Below are positions 30,038-40,868 of a stretch of DNA of 64,000 bases, piece after piece. Numbering within the stretch: the first letter of the stretch is position 1; each line of letters begins with the position of its first letter. Below the pieces are notes generated by a model that saw only the letters and a list, made by a program, of their open reading frames with translations, ran no database searches and was not told the origin of the DNA. Source of the stretch: Porphyra umbilicalis. Taxonomy: Eukaryota; Rhodophyta; Bangiophyceae; Bangiales; Bangiaceae. The stretch covers positions 186,001 to 250,000 of the forward strand of contig KV918811.1 of the NCBI GenBank assembly GCA_002049455.2, given 5' to 3'. Both the position numbers and the translations under genes were made by a program.

Positions 30038-32662
30038 TTACCTTTTCCGTGCTCTCTTGTTTTCTTTCCGCACTTGTGCACGCATGGTGTCAGCTGCCTT
30101 CGCATGCAAATCATCCGCCCACTTCTCACGGTCCCTCTTAGCCTTGTCTTCATTGGCTGCACTAACCGGTACTACTTCCCGGTTCTCCCGCCGTAGCATT
30201 GCGCGCTGCACGCGCCGTCGACTTGCGCGTCGGCCCGTACCGCGCCAGGTCCGACTCACTGGCGTCCCGCGTCAGCGCCATTGCGCGCATAAAGGCCGCC
30301 GCCGACGCCAGCTCAGAGCTAAAGCAATACTTGCACGCGCTCTGACCGTAGCGCCCGTGCCATGCTTCGATAGCCTGCTCCCCATACAAGCCGATGCTCT
30401 CATAGCGCTGCATGAATTCGGCAGCGTGGCAAAGCAGCAGGTGAAGCTTCGGTGAAACGCTCAGCCACGGGAACGCCCGCTTCAGGTGCGTGACAAAAGG
30501 CGTGGTGTCTTCTCGGAACTGGCGGACCTCCTCGGCAGTCGCAACGGCGGCCCGGTTCAATGGCATTCGCACCCGGTTCCAGAGCAGCCACGCGTGCTTG
30601 TAAGCTGTGCGGTACTCTTCCGTCAGGTCGGGCAACAGCAGCTGGGAGATGGCATCACTCCTGTCACCAGTGCGGTGGCAGTCGCGGCCGATGAACCCCC
30701 CCCCGTGATCGGGAACTGGCTTCACGCCCACGTTGTTCCGTAGCAACGCCGCCAAGCGGTGCGCGAAACGCAGCCCGGCCTCGTCTCCGTTGCACTTAAT
30801 TACGCATTCGGTGGCGAGTACGAGCAATCGTCCGGTCACACGGAGGGTAATGTGCAAAGGAATTACAACGATTTACCACGGATTAGCAGGCAGAAGAGGT
30901 CGCCGCTCGACGGAAAGATGAGCCAATTGGCGTTCAGAGGCAGTGTCGCCGCCGGTACAACGGCCTCCGCTGCCTTGCCCCGGCCATTCCAGGTTGCAGT
31001 ACTGCGTCGCCAACCGCAGGGTCCTCTCGCCGACGACGTCTTGGAGCGTCAGGTACTGGGCGTCCAATGTGGCGTGCTCGACGCTGGGTGCTTGAGTGCT
31101 CAGGCACTTGAGACACGGCATGGTCGCGCTCGCACCCTTGTGCCCAAGCACGGTACACAGGGCATCATAGTCGCCCGTGGGAAACAATCGCACGGCGCGT
31201 CTCTCCCCTCCGACCAGCAGACCGCCCACGAGCAGCTCTGTGACTTGCGGGACCAGCGTTTTGAGCATCGAGTCAATGTAGTCGTAGTTGTCCTTGTCTC
31301 ATGGACAAACAGCAGCGAGAATTGTGTTGTTGGGATCGTTCGGGCGCTCCTGATTAATGAGCCCGACGACAACTTTCACCGACGGCGGGCTGCCTCCTTT
31401 GTCCAAACCTAAAGTAAGGTGGACATCCGTCATCTCAGGCGGGGGGCAGCCGGACAGCACGCCCAAGTTGCTCGAGTCGGCGTTTGTAAAGAGGGTAGTC
31501 TTGGGCACAGGCCTGCCATTGTCGTCGAAGATGTGCCGCTCAATGAATTGTTCGGCTCCACAGAGCGACGAAACGCGCTCCTGCACCGCCAAGGAGTGGT
31601 TTGCGATGTAGGCACCAGCAGTGTTGACTGTGACTTTCTTCGCCGGCAGCGCCTGCATCCTCTTGCGAGCCCCGCGCAGTTTGGCAACGCTGGCCATGCC
31701 AAGGCGAGGCCCCCGAAAAATCCTCCGGATTAGAGCAAACCCTCGCTGGCTCAGCCCTGCAACCTCCAGTAGCCCCACTTGCTCCTCCGCGGACGGTGCG
31801 CCCCGCGGCGGTGCCTCGGCCACGCCCTCCACCTCCTCGTCAGGGGGCGCTCGCGCGAGAGCAGCGCCTGAGCATGCCGCCCGCAGCCCCTTTCGCGCAG
31901 CCGCCAGTCGCTTGTTCGTCTGGCTCTTCTTGACACGCACCAGACGGGGCGTCACCCTCCGCGTGTAGACGGCAATGATGCCGTTGCCACGCGTTAATTT
32001 CAGCTCTTTAGGCGTGCCATGGAGCAGGATGGCGCTTGCAATCCTCCCCAAGTACGCCTGGTCCTCTGCCCCGGTGAATTGCCCAGCCAGCAGCGCCTCC
32101 AAAAACTGCTTGCAGGTCTGAGCAGCCGGGTGATGGGGCATAGGGGGGGGGGGCTTGGCATGACAGTCGGATGCTCAATGGGGATGCCGGGGGGGTTGTG
32201 GGCAGCTTGTACAGGAGAATCAGGCAGGGGGGCTGGCGGCCGGCGCGCAGGCTCCGGACAGGCGTCTTGGTAGGCGATTGCCTGAGGTGGCGGCAACGTA
32301 GGAGGGGGGGCAACAGGCTTCGCTGGCTCCAGCACCTGTGAGGGGGATACGTTCGAGCAAAAGTCAGGAGCGGCGCACGCTGCTACAGGGGGAGGGGGGC
32401 GCGTCAAGGCAGCTTGCTGGGCTGATGAGCGCCCCTTGGATCGTTGCTCCTGGCGAGAGCAGGTGTTGCAGGTTCCCCTGCGGCACTGGGATTCGGGCAA
32501 CGCCGCGACGGCTCGCGCCAGGTCTTCGTCCGCCTTGCGCGCCACACCCTCTCTCCAGGCCGCCATGCCTGCTGTTGGCTTCAGGAAGAGGTGGTGGCAC
32601 GTCGAGCACTCGTACGCCCACACCCTGCCGGGAAACACCTGCCGCAAGTCGGCTGCCGTCAA
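30038..32662 (-). pseudogene. Broken transposon-type gene of unclassified family
   Basis: Five - strand frames line up as one former gene. The first (32,662-32,000) has zinc-finger-like pairs (CSTCHHLFLKP, CRRGTCNTC). The next (32,141-31,299) includes LGLDKGGSPPSVKVVVG. Then come RLFPTGDYDALCTVLGHKGAS with CLKCL (31,268-30,873), SPKLHLLLCHAAEF and GLYGEQAIEAWHG (30,857-30,162), and a basic tail (30,259-30,038). The middle three are in one frame, interrupted by two in-frame stops, and both outer parts are frameshifted. The DKGG, GDYxxLC and EQ-x2-E-x2-H motifs recall large uncharacterised repetitive proteins in animals and protists that are probably transposase-related. I cannot name the family and found no TIRs. 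Confidence 0.6.
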
Positions 32663-33173
32663 TCTGTATCACTCAACAGACGATTGTACGGTTGGAAATC
32701 ACACAGTCCAGAGCAAAACACAGTTAGCCCTGCCTCCCGAGGTGGATCAAGGGACGGCCCAGTGGTACGGAGACAGCTTCAGGTGCATTATCGCATCAGC
32801 AGTTCTCTCGCCACCCGCCTCACTGCCAACGTACTTCTTGTCGCCGTTCATCAGGTCCACCTCTGGTTGGTCCTCCTCGGGTTCACGGCTCGTTCTGAGC
32901 ACACCGCGCCGCAGTCAGGCCCCACCGCCCGTTCGCGACGCGTGCAGTGGGTGGTTGACCGGCTAGCGGGTTGCGGCGAGATGGAAAGCCGACGGGGTTT
33001 TAGCAGCAAGACTCCGGTCTTGATCAAGTCGAGGCCGCACCGCTCCCCCCCCCTCTGCATTGCCCTGTTCAGGAAGGCTGAAATTTGTGTCGCGACACAA
33101 TTTCCTCTCGGCCACCCATCTTTCTGCACGTTGCAGATCCATTTTCGTAGGTCATATGTAAAGCGCAGAGCTC
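32663..33173. other. No recognisable gene
   Basis: The likely upstream region of the broken gene at 30,038-32,662. No domain, TIR or repeat is visible. Confidence 0.5.
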
Positions 33174-33175
33174 TA

Positions 33176-34802
33176 GTGTCTATTCTACCACCGACCTCAT
33201 TTGATCCCTTTGACCTCATTTGATTCCCTTTTTCAGTAGCTGTTTGCATGTGCTTCTCGTTGTCTGAGGTCATTTTTGACGGCAGAAATGAGCTCACCGC
33301 ACTCTGTTTACCCTTGGGGCAACTCGAGGGCATCCCACTTTGAGCAATAGTTGCCCTACCAACCTTTTTCGCGAAGCCTCGAACCGATCCAGGTGCGCAC
33401 CACAACGCAACAACAGGCTCCAGAGGGCCGCTCTCGGCCCGCTTTGAGCCCCCTTTTCACAGCGCGCGAGCGCATACGTCCCCTTCCTAAGTCTGCCTCC
33501 GCTCCCTCCACGCCTCCAGCCCTTCCCCCCCCCCGGGCCCCCTCTCTACGTGGCTTTTCCGCATTCTCCCCGCCCCGTCTCTACTTCTCCACCCCTTCCA
33601 CACGCTCGCCCCCCCCCTCCACGCCTCCACCTCCCTCCACACCTTCTCCCGCCCCCCTCGTCTCGCCCATGGTACGGCCGAAGGCCTGGCGTCCAAGCCC
33701 CACGGCGATGCCCCTGCCACTGCTCCCGCCGTCGCAGCGTCTTATTCTACCGATCACATCATTTGATGCAATTCGCATAATATGATGCCCTTTTTGCGTC
33801 GTCGAATACGAGAAAACGGCTGCTCTGTTGTCAATTCTCACAACATAAATGAGTTCTGCGTAGGCTACTTACCCTTGAGGCAGAAGGAGGTCGCCCAGTT
33901 TTTTAATTCTTCCCTCCCACACAGATCATGTCGCAAGTAGGCAACCAACCATCCCGCAGTGTCCCCCCCCCCCTCCCATGCAAAGGACAGTTTATGCTGG
34001 GGTTTCTGGCGCCGGAACGCCTTTGGTAGGCTCCTTGAACCCCTTCTATGAGTAGAGGCGCCCCTCCCGCCGCATCAGTCTGTCACGACGTTCATTGCTA
34101 CCGTTTATCGGCAGGTCCTCGTTGCCAAGTGGAGAAAAATAGGGCAGAAGAGACATCGCCGGCTGAAAAGAGGGGTGAGAGAGCACAGGAAAGGTACAAA
34201 GGCGCATCTGAGGCCAGTTGAGCCTGTAGGTCGGCCCAACATGGGGGGGGGGGGGGCGGGGAAGGGAGGGAAAGACACGAGTTGCGGTTTGGTCCGAAAC
34301 GTGTTCACACTGACCGCTGCAGCAACGTCGGCTGCTTGAACTATGAGGCCCCACCCCCCGGGGAGGCTGGCAGGTGCATCTGGGAGTGTATTCCGCCGGG
34401 TACGGAGCGAAACCAACAGGTTTCGACAGTCTCCGCACGTCGAACATGACGACTGTACGGGGCTTCTCTGGTTGCGATTGCATGACCCAATCGCCTCTTT
34501 TGGGGGTTCTGGAGGGGGGGGAGGATGGGAGGGCGATGCTCGACCCCGCTAGTAGATGCCTTCTGAGTGTGCTTTGGCATTTTTTTTCATACTGGGGTCA
34601 TCCTCAACGAACCCTCTTCTCGTTGGGCTGAGATTGCGAGAGCCCAGCTCCATAACGTTGATGAGAACAGCAACAGCGTGAGTTCGTAGGAGCCGCAAGG
34701 CCTGATTTCCCACTCAGATGGCCCGCAATCGCCGATTCCGCAGGACCTCATTTGATCCCCAGGCTGACCTCATTTGATCCCTTTTTCTGGTAGAATAGAC
34801 AC
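33176..34802. mobile_element. 1.6-kb non-autonomous element with TA duplication
   Basis: Perfect 15-bp TIRs GTGTCTATTCTACCA and TGGTAGAATAGACAC are flanked by TA at 33,174-33,175 and 34,803-34,804. Direct copies of ACCTCATTTGATCCC lie just inside both ends. A diverged second copy of the left end starts near 33,735 (TTATTCTACCGATCACATCATTTGAT without a break), so part of the element is duplicated. The middle is C-rich with no convincing gene. TA plus TIRs suggests the Tc1/mariner superfamily. Confidence 0.85.
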
Positions 34803-34875
34803 TAGGAGCCACCTTAACTGGGCGTGTGGCGTGGCCGCAGCCTTGTAAGCAGATGCAGTCGTTACGGTGAGATCT

Positions 34876-35290
34876 GACCTGGGGTATCATCGGGGGTTCA
34901 GTGAGGGCCACGTAGAGCGCAGCGCAGCGTTCCAGAAATCCAGCGATGAACCGCCGGAGTTGATCCGTGACCAGTCTCGTCCAGGCCTTGCATCGAGGCA
35001 TTGAATCGTCTCAATCACGAAAATTCCCTCTCGATCCGGTGAGGCTACATTAGCGATCCGACGAGGCTACATGATGGGGAATCCCGCCGAATCCCACCGC
35101 CGTCGGCGGGGACAACACCAGGACTGAGGGCGCCACTTGTAGCCTGCGTTTCCACGGGCTGGTGAGAGGCCAGTGGAGTCCGCGCCACCCCAGCATTGAT
35201 TTCACTTTTTGGGTACAAATTCTAGGCCGCAGTACGCCCCAGTACACCCTTTTCGCACCCCAGTAGTGTGGTACGTAATCGAGACGATGT
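34876..35290. repeat. Dispersed repeat, copy A
   Basis: Shares a series of blocks with 55,733-56,130 in the same order. These include AGGGCCAC, GAATCCAGC-like and TTGATCYGTGACCAGTC, then GGCATTGAATCGTC, CTTGTAGCCTGC, GAGGCTACAT and GGTACAAATTYTAGGCCGCAG-like stretches. Divergence is high and no coding region is seen. The family is unknown. Confidence 0.7.
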
Positions 35291-35303
35291 GCGTACTGCG
35301 TAC

Positions 35304-35685
35304 TAGGGTTGCTCAGAACGCCCGGGGCGTCGTTAAGGGCGTCGTTAAGGGCGTCACCAGGGCGTCATTTGGGCGTCATGCGCCCCTAACGCCCCAACTC
35401 AAAAGGGCGTCAACAAGGCGTCGCGAAGAGGAAGTTTTCATGGGGGTCCACATGATTCAGCAGGTGGCGGCTGTGCACCTTGGTTGGGGACAGGCACACC
35501 CAGTCTGGACACAAAAAAGGGATATGAGAGCCCGATATGGGTGCTACTTAAACGATATGGTGAATATTGAGGGTGCTACTTGGGGCGTCGTGAGGGCGTT
35601 TTGGCTGCCTAATGGGGCGTCAGTAAGGCGTCATATCCGTCGCGCGCCCCTGACGCCCCTGAAATAGGGGCGTCGTGTGCAACCC
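35304..35685. mobile_element. 382-bp hAT-like MITE
   Basis: The ends TAGGGTTGC and GCAACCCTA are flanked by the 8-bp duplication CTGCGTAC (35,296-35,303 and 35,686-35,693). Both the TAGGG start and the 8-bp duplication are hAT features. Inside, GGGCGTC or its complement GACGCCC recurs about fifteen times near both ends, a likely transposase-binding repeat. No gene is present. Confidence 0.9.
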
Positions 35686-35821
35686 TACTGCGTACGCTTG
35701 GTGTCAAGGTCGACCGTTTGCTATTCTCGGCCGCCGCTGGGTGCCCCATTCCCCCTGGCCCCGCTGTCCCCCGCAGCCGCTGCTACCTCTCTGTACCCCC
35801 CCCCCCCCCCCCCTCGCCCCC

Positions 35822-37848
35822 TCACAGCCCCCCCAGCGCCGCCCGAGACGTGACGCGCAAGGTGTCCAAGTCCTGCACCTCCACCCCCCCCGGCGCAAAC
35901 GTCCACAAGTAGCGCCCGCCCATCGCCACCGCGCGGGTGATGCGCGCGCCCGCCGAGCCCGCCCCCCGGTGCGTGATGCGGGCAGCGACGGAGAAGGCCT
36001 CCCCCCCCTGCGCGACGCGAAGCAGCGTCACCTCGGTGCGTCCGCCCTTGGCGTCGTACACGTTCAGCGGCGCGACGATGAGGCGGCGCGCGGGGAGGTA
36101 CAGAAAGGCGCGGTGGTCCCAGTCGGCCTGCCATGCCGACCCGTACGCGGCGGGGCGGCGCGCAATGGGCGGCGGCGTCCACGTGGCGAGCTCCGCGAGG
36201 CGCCCCGCCCCGCCGTCCGCTGCCGCCGACGGCACGCGGAAGAGGGACGCTTTCGCAAACCGCGACCACTCGCGGGGCGCCCCCACCGACACCCCGAGGC
36301 CGAGGAGGAGGCCCGGCGCGAGCGGGTGGAGGTAGCGGCTAAAGCCCGGCACCTTGAGCGCGCCGAGCGTGACCATCCGCGACGGCACGCGCAGGTCAAT
36401 GGCGTACAGCGGGTCGACTTCGCGAAAGGTGACGACAAACGCCAGCGCCCCGACGTACCGCACGGCGGTGATGGCCTCCCCAACGCCAATGCGGGGCACC
36501 GTCCCGACCGTCGTGAGCGCGCGCCCCCGCACCTCGAGGGCGGTCAGCGTCGACGATGAGGCCGTTTTCCACCTGGGGGAGGACGTTGTTGCCGCAAACA
36601 AGACGCCCGCCCGCTCGTAGAGGGCCCACTGATTGAGCAGCCGCCCCGCGAGGGCCGTCGACGCAACGTACACGGCCGACGGGCCCTTCGTGGAAAACGC
36701 GTGCACGTCGGTCGTGAGGTCACCGGCGCGACGGTCGAGCGCCGTCGTTGTCACATACACGCTGTTGGTTGGCGCGTAGACGTTGCCGGGGCCCGACACG
36801 ACGGCCACGCCGCCCGGCACCGCCGCGCCGGCGCCAAAATCGCCCACCGCCCCCGCCTCGACGACCGGCAGCGACAGGACAGTGGTGATGCTCCAGCCCG
36901 CAAACGCGCGCGGCCGGTACGTGCGGGCGCACGAGGCGAGCGGCCCCGACGTGACGGTCGGCTCCCCCCCCCCCCGGGGGAAGCGGCGGAGGGTGTAGGT
37001 CGGCACCCACGCGTCGTCGCGCGAGACGGCAACAGCGTCGGTGATGGCGTTCAAGTCGCGGGGCGGCCGCGTCGGGAGGAACAAGGCCGCCCCGAGGTTC
37101 GTCGTGACGACCAGCCGCGCGGCGCCACCGACCGAGCGGGCGGCGATGACGCGCCCCCGCACGTCCACCGTCGACGTGACGACCGGCGCGTCGGCCGTCG
37201 ACGCGTCGACGCGCGTCAGGCGGGTGACGTCCCACCCCGCGTCGGCGCCGTCGCGTTGATAGCCGAGCCGCCCAATGACCAGCAACGCCGAGCCGTCGGC
37301 GAGGAGCTCCGCTGCCCCTCCGACCGCCACGCTGCCGACGCGCACCGCGTCGGCGCCACCACGGCGCACGGCCAGCACGTGCAGCGAGCCGTTGGACACC
37401 ACGTACTGCGCTGAGCCGTCGCCCTTGATGACGTCGGCCTCGTCGACGCCCTCGACTTGCACGTTGGTGCCCGTTGACCCGCCGCCCCCGTCGCCGCCGC
37501 GGCCGCCGACCGACGTCGCCGAGACGGTGGGGCGGTTGCTGACGCGGTTGCGGTTGCAAACCCCCAGCTGGCACACCGCCTTGAGCGACGCGGCTGCCGT
37601 CCGAAAGTAGTCGCCCTGCCAGCGGCACGAGCCAAAGGACGTGAGGGTGGGGGGGGGGGCGCCGCCGCCGCCGCCGCCGCCCGCACCGCCCCGTGCACGG
37701 GCGCGGGGGACGGGGCGATGGGCGGCGTGCCCCCCGCCGCCGCCGTGAGGGCGGCGACGGAGAGGGCGACGGCCGCCGACGCGGCGGCGGCGCCGACGGC
37801 GGCGGCCGCGGCGCGGCAGACGCGGCGGGCGACCATGGCGTCGGCCAC
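35822..37848 (-). CDS. Secreted protein with C-terminal beta-propeller domain
   Basis: The start at 37,848 gives a signal-peptide-like N-terminus (basic MVARRVCR, then an Ala/Val-rich hydrophobic run). A Pro/Ala linker follows, then FGSCRWQGDYFRTAAASLK and the hallmark NVQVEGVDEADVIKGDG. A long beta-rich region follows that ends near 35,822. This is the pattern of the Beta_propel family of secreted proteins, known mainly from bacteria and archaea, whose function is not established. The N-terminal part and the propeller part are in different frames. The switch falls in a G10/CCG tract at about 37,650-37,690, so a sequencing error, a real frameshift or an unseen intron are all possible. The propeller frame of about 600 residues is otherwise open. 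This is the best host-gene candidate here. Confidence 0.75.
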
Positions 37849-38046
37849 GGGGCGGCCGGTCGGCGGCGAGGCGGGCGGGCGGCGGGCGACGCGGCGGCGG
37901 CGGGCAGGGGGGGGGACGCCGGCGCGCGGCGGCGGCGGCGGCGGTGACCGACGGCGGCAGCGGCAGCGGCGGGCCCGTCGACGGCGGCGGTCATTGACGC
38001 TGCCGGTGCGGGGGCCTGCCCCCCACCTGCCGCACGACGGGCGGCG

Positions 38047-38054
38047 CTTTTATG
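38047..38054 (-). promoter_or_regulatory. TATA-like box for beta-propeller gene
   Basis: CATAAAAG on the - strand lies about 200 nt upstream of the proposed ATG and is the only AT-rich spot for several hundred bases. Confidence 0.45.
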
Positions 38055-39221
38055 CGTGGCGCCTCCCGCCCGCCACCCCACCCCCCCACACGCACGCCCA
38101 TCCTCCCACCCATCTCCCCCCTTCCCCGCCCCCGCCGCCACACCGCCGACCCCGCCCGACGCGTCGACCGGCAACGCGGCGGGGCCCGCCTCCCCAATGC
38201 CGCCGTGGCATCCCCCCCCCAGGGGCACGGTGTCGGCACCCCCCCCGCCGGCGCTGACGCCACTCGCGCGGGCGCGCGGCGGGTCGTGACAGCGCGCCTC
38301 CCCCCCCTTCCCCAGTGACGCCGCCGCACGCGCGGGGCGCGGCGGCGCGACTGGCGGGCCCGCCGCCGCCGCCGCCGCCGCGGTCGGCGGCGGTCGGCGA
38401 CGCGCAGGAGGCGGGGCGGCCAACCGTGCGCCGTTACCGCCGTCGCCTCGTCGACGGGGCGGGGGGGAGGTTGGCCGCGCTGCTGCAGCGGCGACCGCGG
38501 CGGCGGCAGCGGCGGCGGCGGCGGCGGGGGCGGGGGCGCGGGGGCACCCCGAGGGCGCCCCCGCACCCACCGTCGACCGCCCGCCCGCCCGCCCGCCCGC
38601 CCGCCCGCCCGCCCGCCCGCCCGGTCGGAGGTGCCGCCGGGGGCGGGGGTGTCGGCTCCCGCCGCCGCCGCCTGTGCCTCCACTTCCCCCCGCCCCGCGC
38701 CCCCCTGATGGGAGGGGGGGGGGCTACGGCCCCGCAGCAGCGGCGGGGCGCGCGGCTGACGCGGCGTGGCCGCCAGTCGCCGCGCGACGCGCGGCGGGCA
38801 CTGCAAAAAACGGCGGCGCCTCGTCGGGGTCGCGCGGCAACGTGTGTTGGGCGGTGGCCCCGCGTGGGGGGACACGCGACCGCGGCCGCGCCGCCGGGGG
38901 CGCCGCGCCCGCGCGGGCGCCCGCGCGCCCGGCCGGCGGCGGCGGCTGGCTGACCCCCCCGGTGGCGGCCCGCGCGTGGGGTGACCAACCTCTCTTGGGC
39001 TTGACGGCCTCGGCCACCGTGCGCTCTGTGAGGAGGAAAAACATGCGACCAAGGGCATGACGGTGCGGGGTGGTCATGATGGTGCTTCTTGCTTTTCCAG
39101 TCCAGGCCATGGCCGTGAGCGATCCGCTCGTGAGGGGGCGCACAGGGCCACCACCATCAAGTTGAGAAAAAGGTCGCGCCATGGCGACCAGCGTCAGAGC
39201 AAAGCCAACAATGTCGGTCTA
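38055..39221. other. GC-rich stretch, one possible short - strand coding region
   Basis: Mostly CCG-rich low complexity with a (CCCG)n run at 38,578-38,623. From 39,182 the - strand reads MARPFSQLDGGGPVRPLTSG and, further on, GRMFFLLTERTVAEAVKPKRG. This has less biased composition than its surroundings and might be the start of a host gene. I recognise no domain and it soon dissolves into low complexity. Confidence 0.35.
38578..38623. repeat. (CCCG)n microsatellite
   Basis: About eleven uninterrupted CCCG units. Confidence 0.95.
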
Positions 39222-39662
39222 TTGCTGATCCCCCAATTCTGTCCTCATGGCCCCGGAACGGTAGTGGAACGGCAATGAATGCAGATCTCTCATTGGTCGA
39301 GCAGTCCGACAGCAGTGCATGTCCGGCCCGATCTTTACAGAATGTGCCCGTACGGCCCCCAATCGCACAATCGACGCCTTCGTTTTTCTGCACTTTTCTG
39401 CGTATCTCCCAGAAAATCTCGATATCCCAACGATTGCGGGCCGGTTGCTCCCTTGACATGGAAGGGATCGGAAGAAAATCTCAACAAAAAGAAGGATCTT
39501 GGTTCTGCACGGAAGTGGCGGAGGGAGAGCCAATAGGACGCCTCAGATTCGTGCTGAGCAGCTGTTTACGGCTGCGTTTAACCAATAGATGGCCAGTTCC
39601 ACAAGAACCGTACCGCCAGGAACCGTTCCTGGTCGACGAGGACAGAATTGGGGGATCAGCAA
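39222..39662. mobile_element. 441-bp MITE related to the large Tc1/mariner element, copy 1
   Basis: The ends TTGCTGATCCCCCAATTC...and ...GGGGGATCAGCAA are flanked by TA (39,220-39,221 and 39,663-39,664). The outer 25 bases match the TIR of the element at 3,971-10,254 at about 22 positions. A second copy of the same length lies inverted at 53,250-53,690. No gene is present. Confidence 0.93.
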
Positions 39663-39664
39663 TA

Positions 39665-40868
39665 TCACAACGTGTCTATATTATTGGTGAAACGTGTCTA
39701 AATTCGCTTAATAGGCCACAGACGGCTGTGTGTCAATGTGAACGTGCCCTATTGAACGTCGAACCACCTCCTCGAATTTAGATAATTCCAACTCGGTTCG
39801 ATAGTCCGAGTGTCACAATAGATCACGCATGTCCTATTCGAAGACGAAATACGGCACGCGCACTCTATTCAGGACACTTGGACTATGCTACGGGCTCTCT
39901 CATTGGCTGGACGCAAATCGGTTTCAACGTAAAACGTGTCTGACGACGACCGACAACGCAAAACAACGACCGCAACACGATCGAGGCGCAATGCACTGAT
40001 CAGATTCTGACGCGTGACCGACGCATCGATTGACCCCAACACTGGAGACAAAGACGCGAACTGCGTGAGAGGTCGCGACGTATGAGGGCGACAGAGATCC
40101 GTGGCATGCGGCCAGGATCTTTGCGACCGCGCCCCAGGATCGAGGAGGGTGGCAGACAACACTCGAGTTGGTCTTCGGGCCGCTTTGTCAGACTGGGGCG
40201 CCATGATCAATGTGACTGTGTGTTTTGGAAGACGCCCAGGCCAACGACGTAGCAACATTGAGATTGTCAGCGCCTGGCTCGGTCAATTGTCCTATGAGTT
40301 CTAGGAATCCGGACCGTCCATTCATTCTGTGTCACGGGCGGGGCGTCATGCATGATACGCTGATGCTCAAGAGAGAAGCTCTCCTGACCTAGCCGATACG
40401 GTGGTACCAGCGTCAGGCTCCTGGACATGGAGGACGCTGCGTATCCGTCTCTCGCGGGTGACAGCCCGTCATGACAACCAGTCGGTACGTATGTGCCACT
40501 CGAAGGTCGAAGTATCTCATACGTATTAGTGAGTCGGAAGGATCCTCGCGTACGATTGGTCATGCGACAGGAAGAAACAGCACGATTGCAAGGGTGTGCC
40601 GGATGGCAGGTTCTGGTACGTCCGAGAAACTATTCTTGGGGCGGCCAGGTGGGTCCCAACTGATGGGAGGGGGGGAATCCTGTATCCCAGGCCCAGGCGC
40701 GCCCCTGTCGTCGACGTGCGCCGTCGACGACCGCGCTCGCCATCGTCGTGCTCGCTACCGCCGTGTGCGTTACCGCCGCGCGCGTCACCGTCGTGCTCGC
40801 CATCGTCGTGCTCGCTACTGCCGTGCGCGCCACAGACGGTCTCGCGCCCAGTACGTGGTGCCGGCGCT
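39665..40868. other. Upstream region of second Harbinger transposase
   Basis: Less GC-rich DNA without genes. A short tandem repeat of CGTCGTGCTCGC-like units lies at 40,730-40,850. The left end of the second Harbinger element should be here, but I could not match a TIR with a TWA duplication. Confidence 0.5.

Noticed and set aside
36720-38570. 616-codon - strand frame overlapping the beta-propeller gene
   Set aside because: It is an alternate frame of the same strand, made of Arg/Ala/Pro runs. The beta-propeller hallmark lies in another frame.
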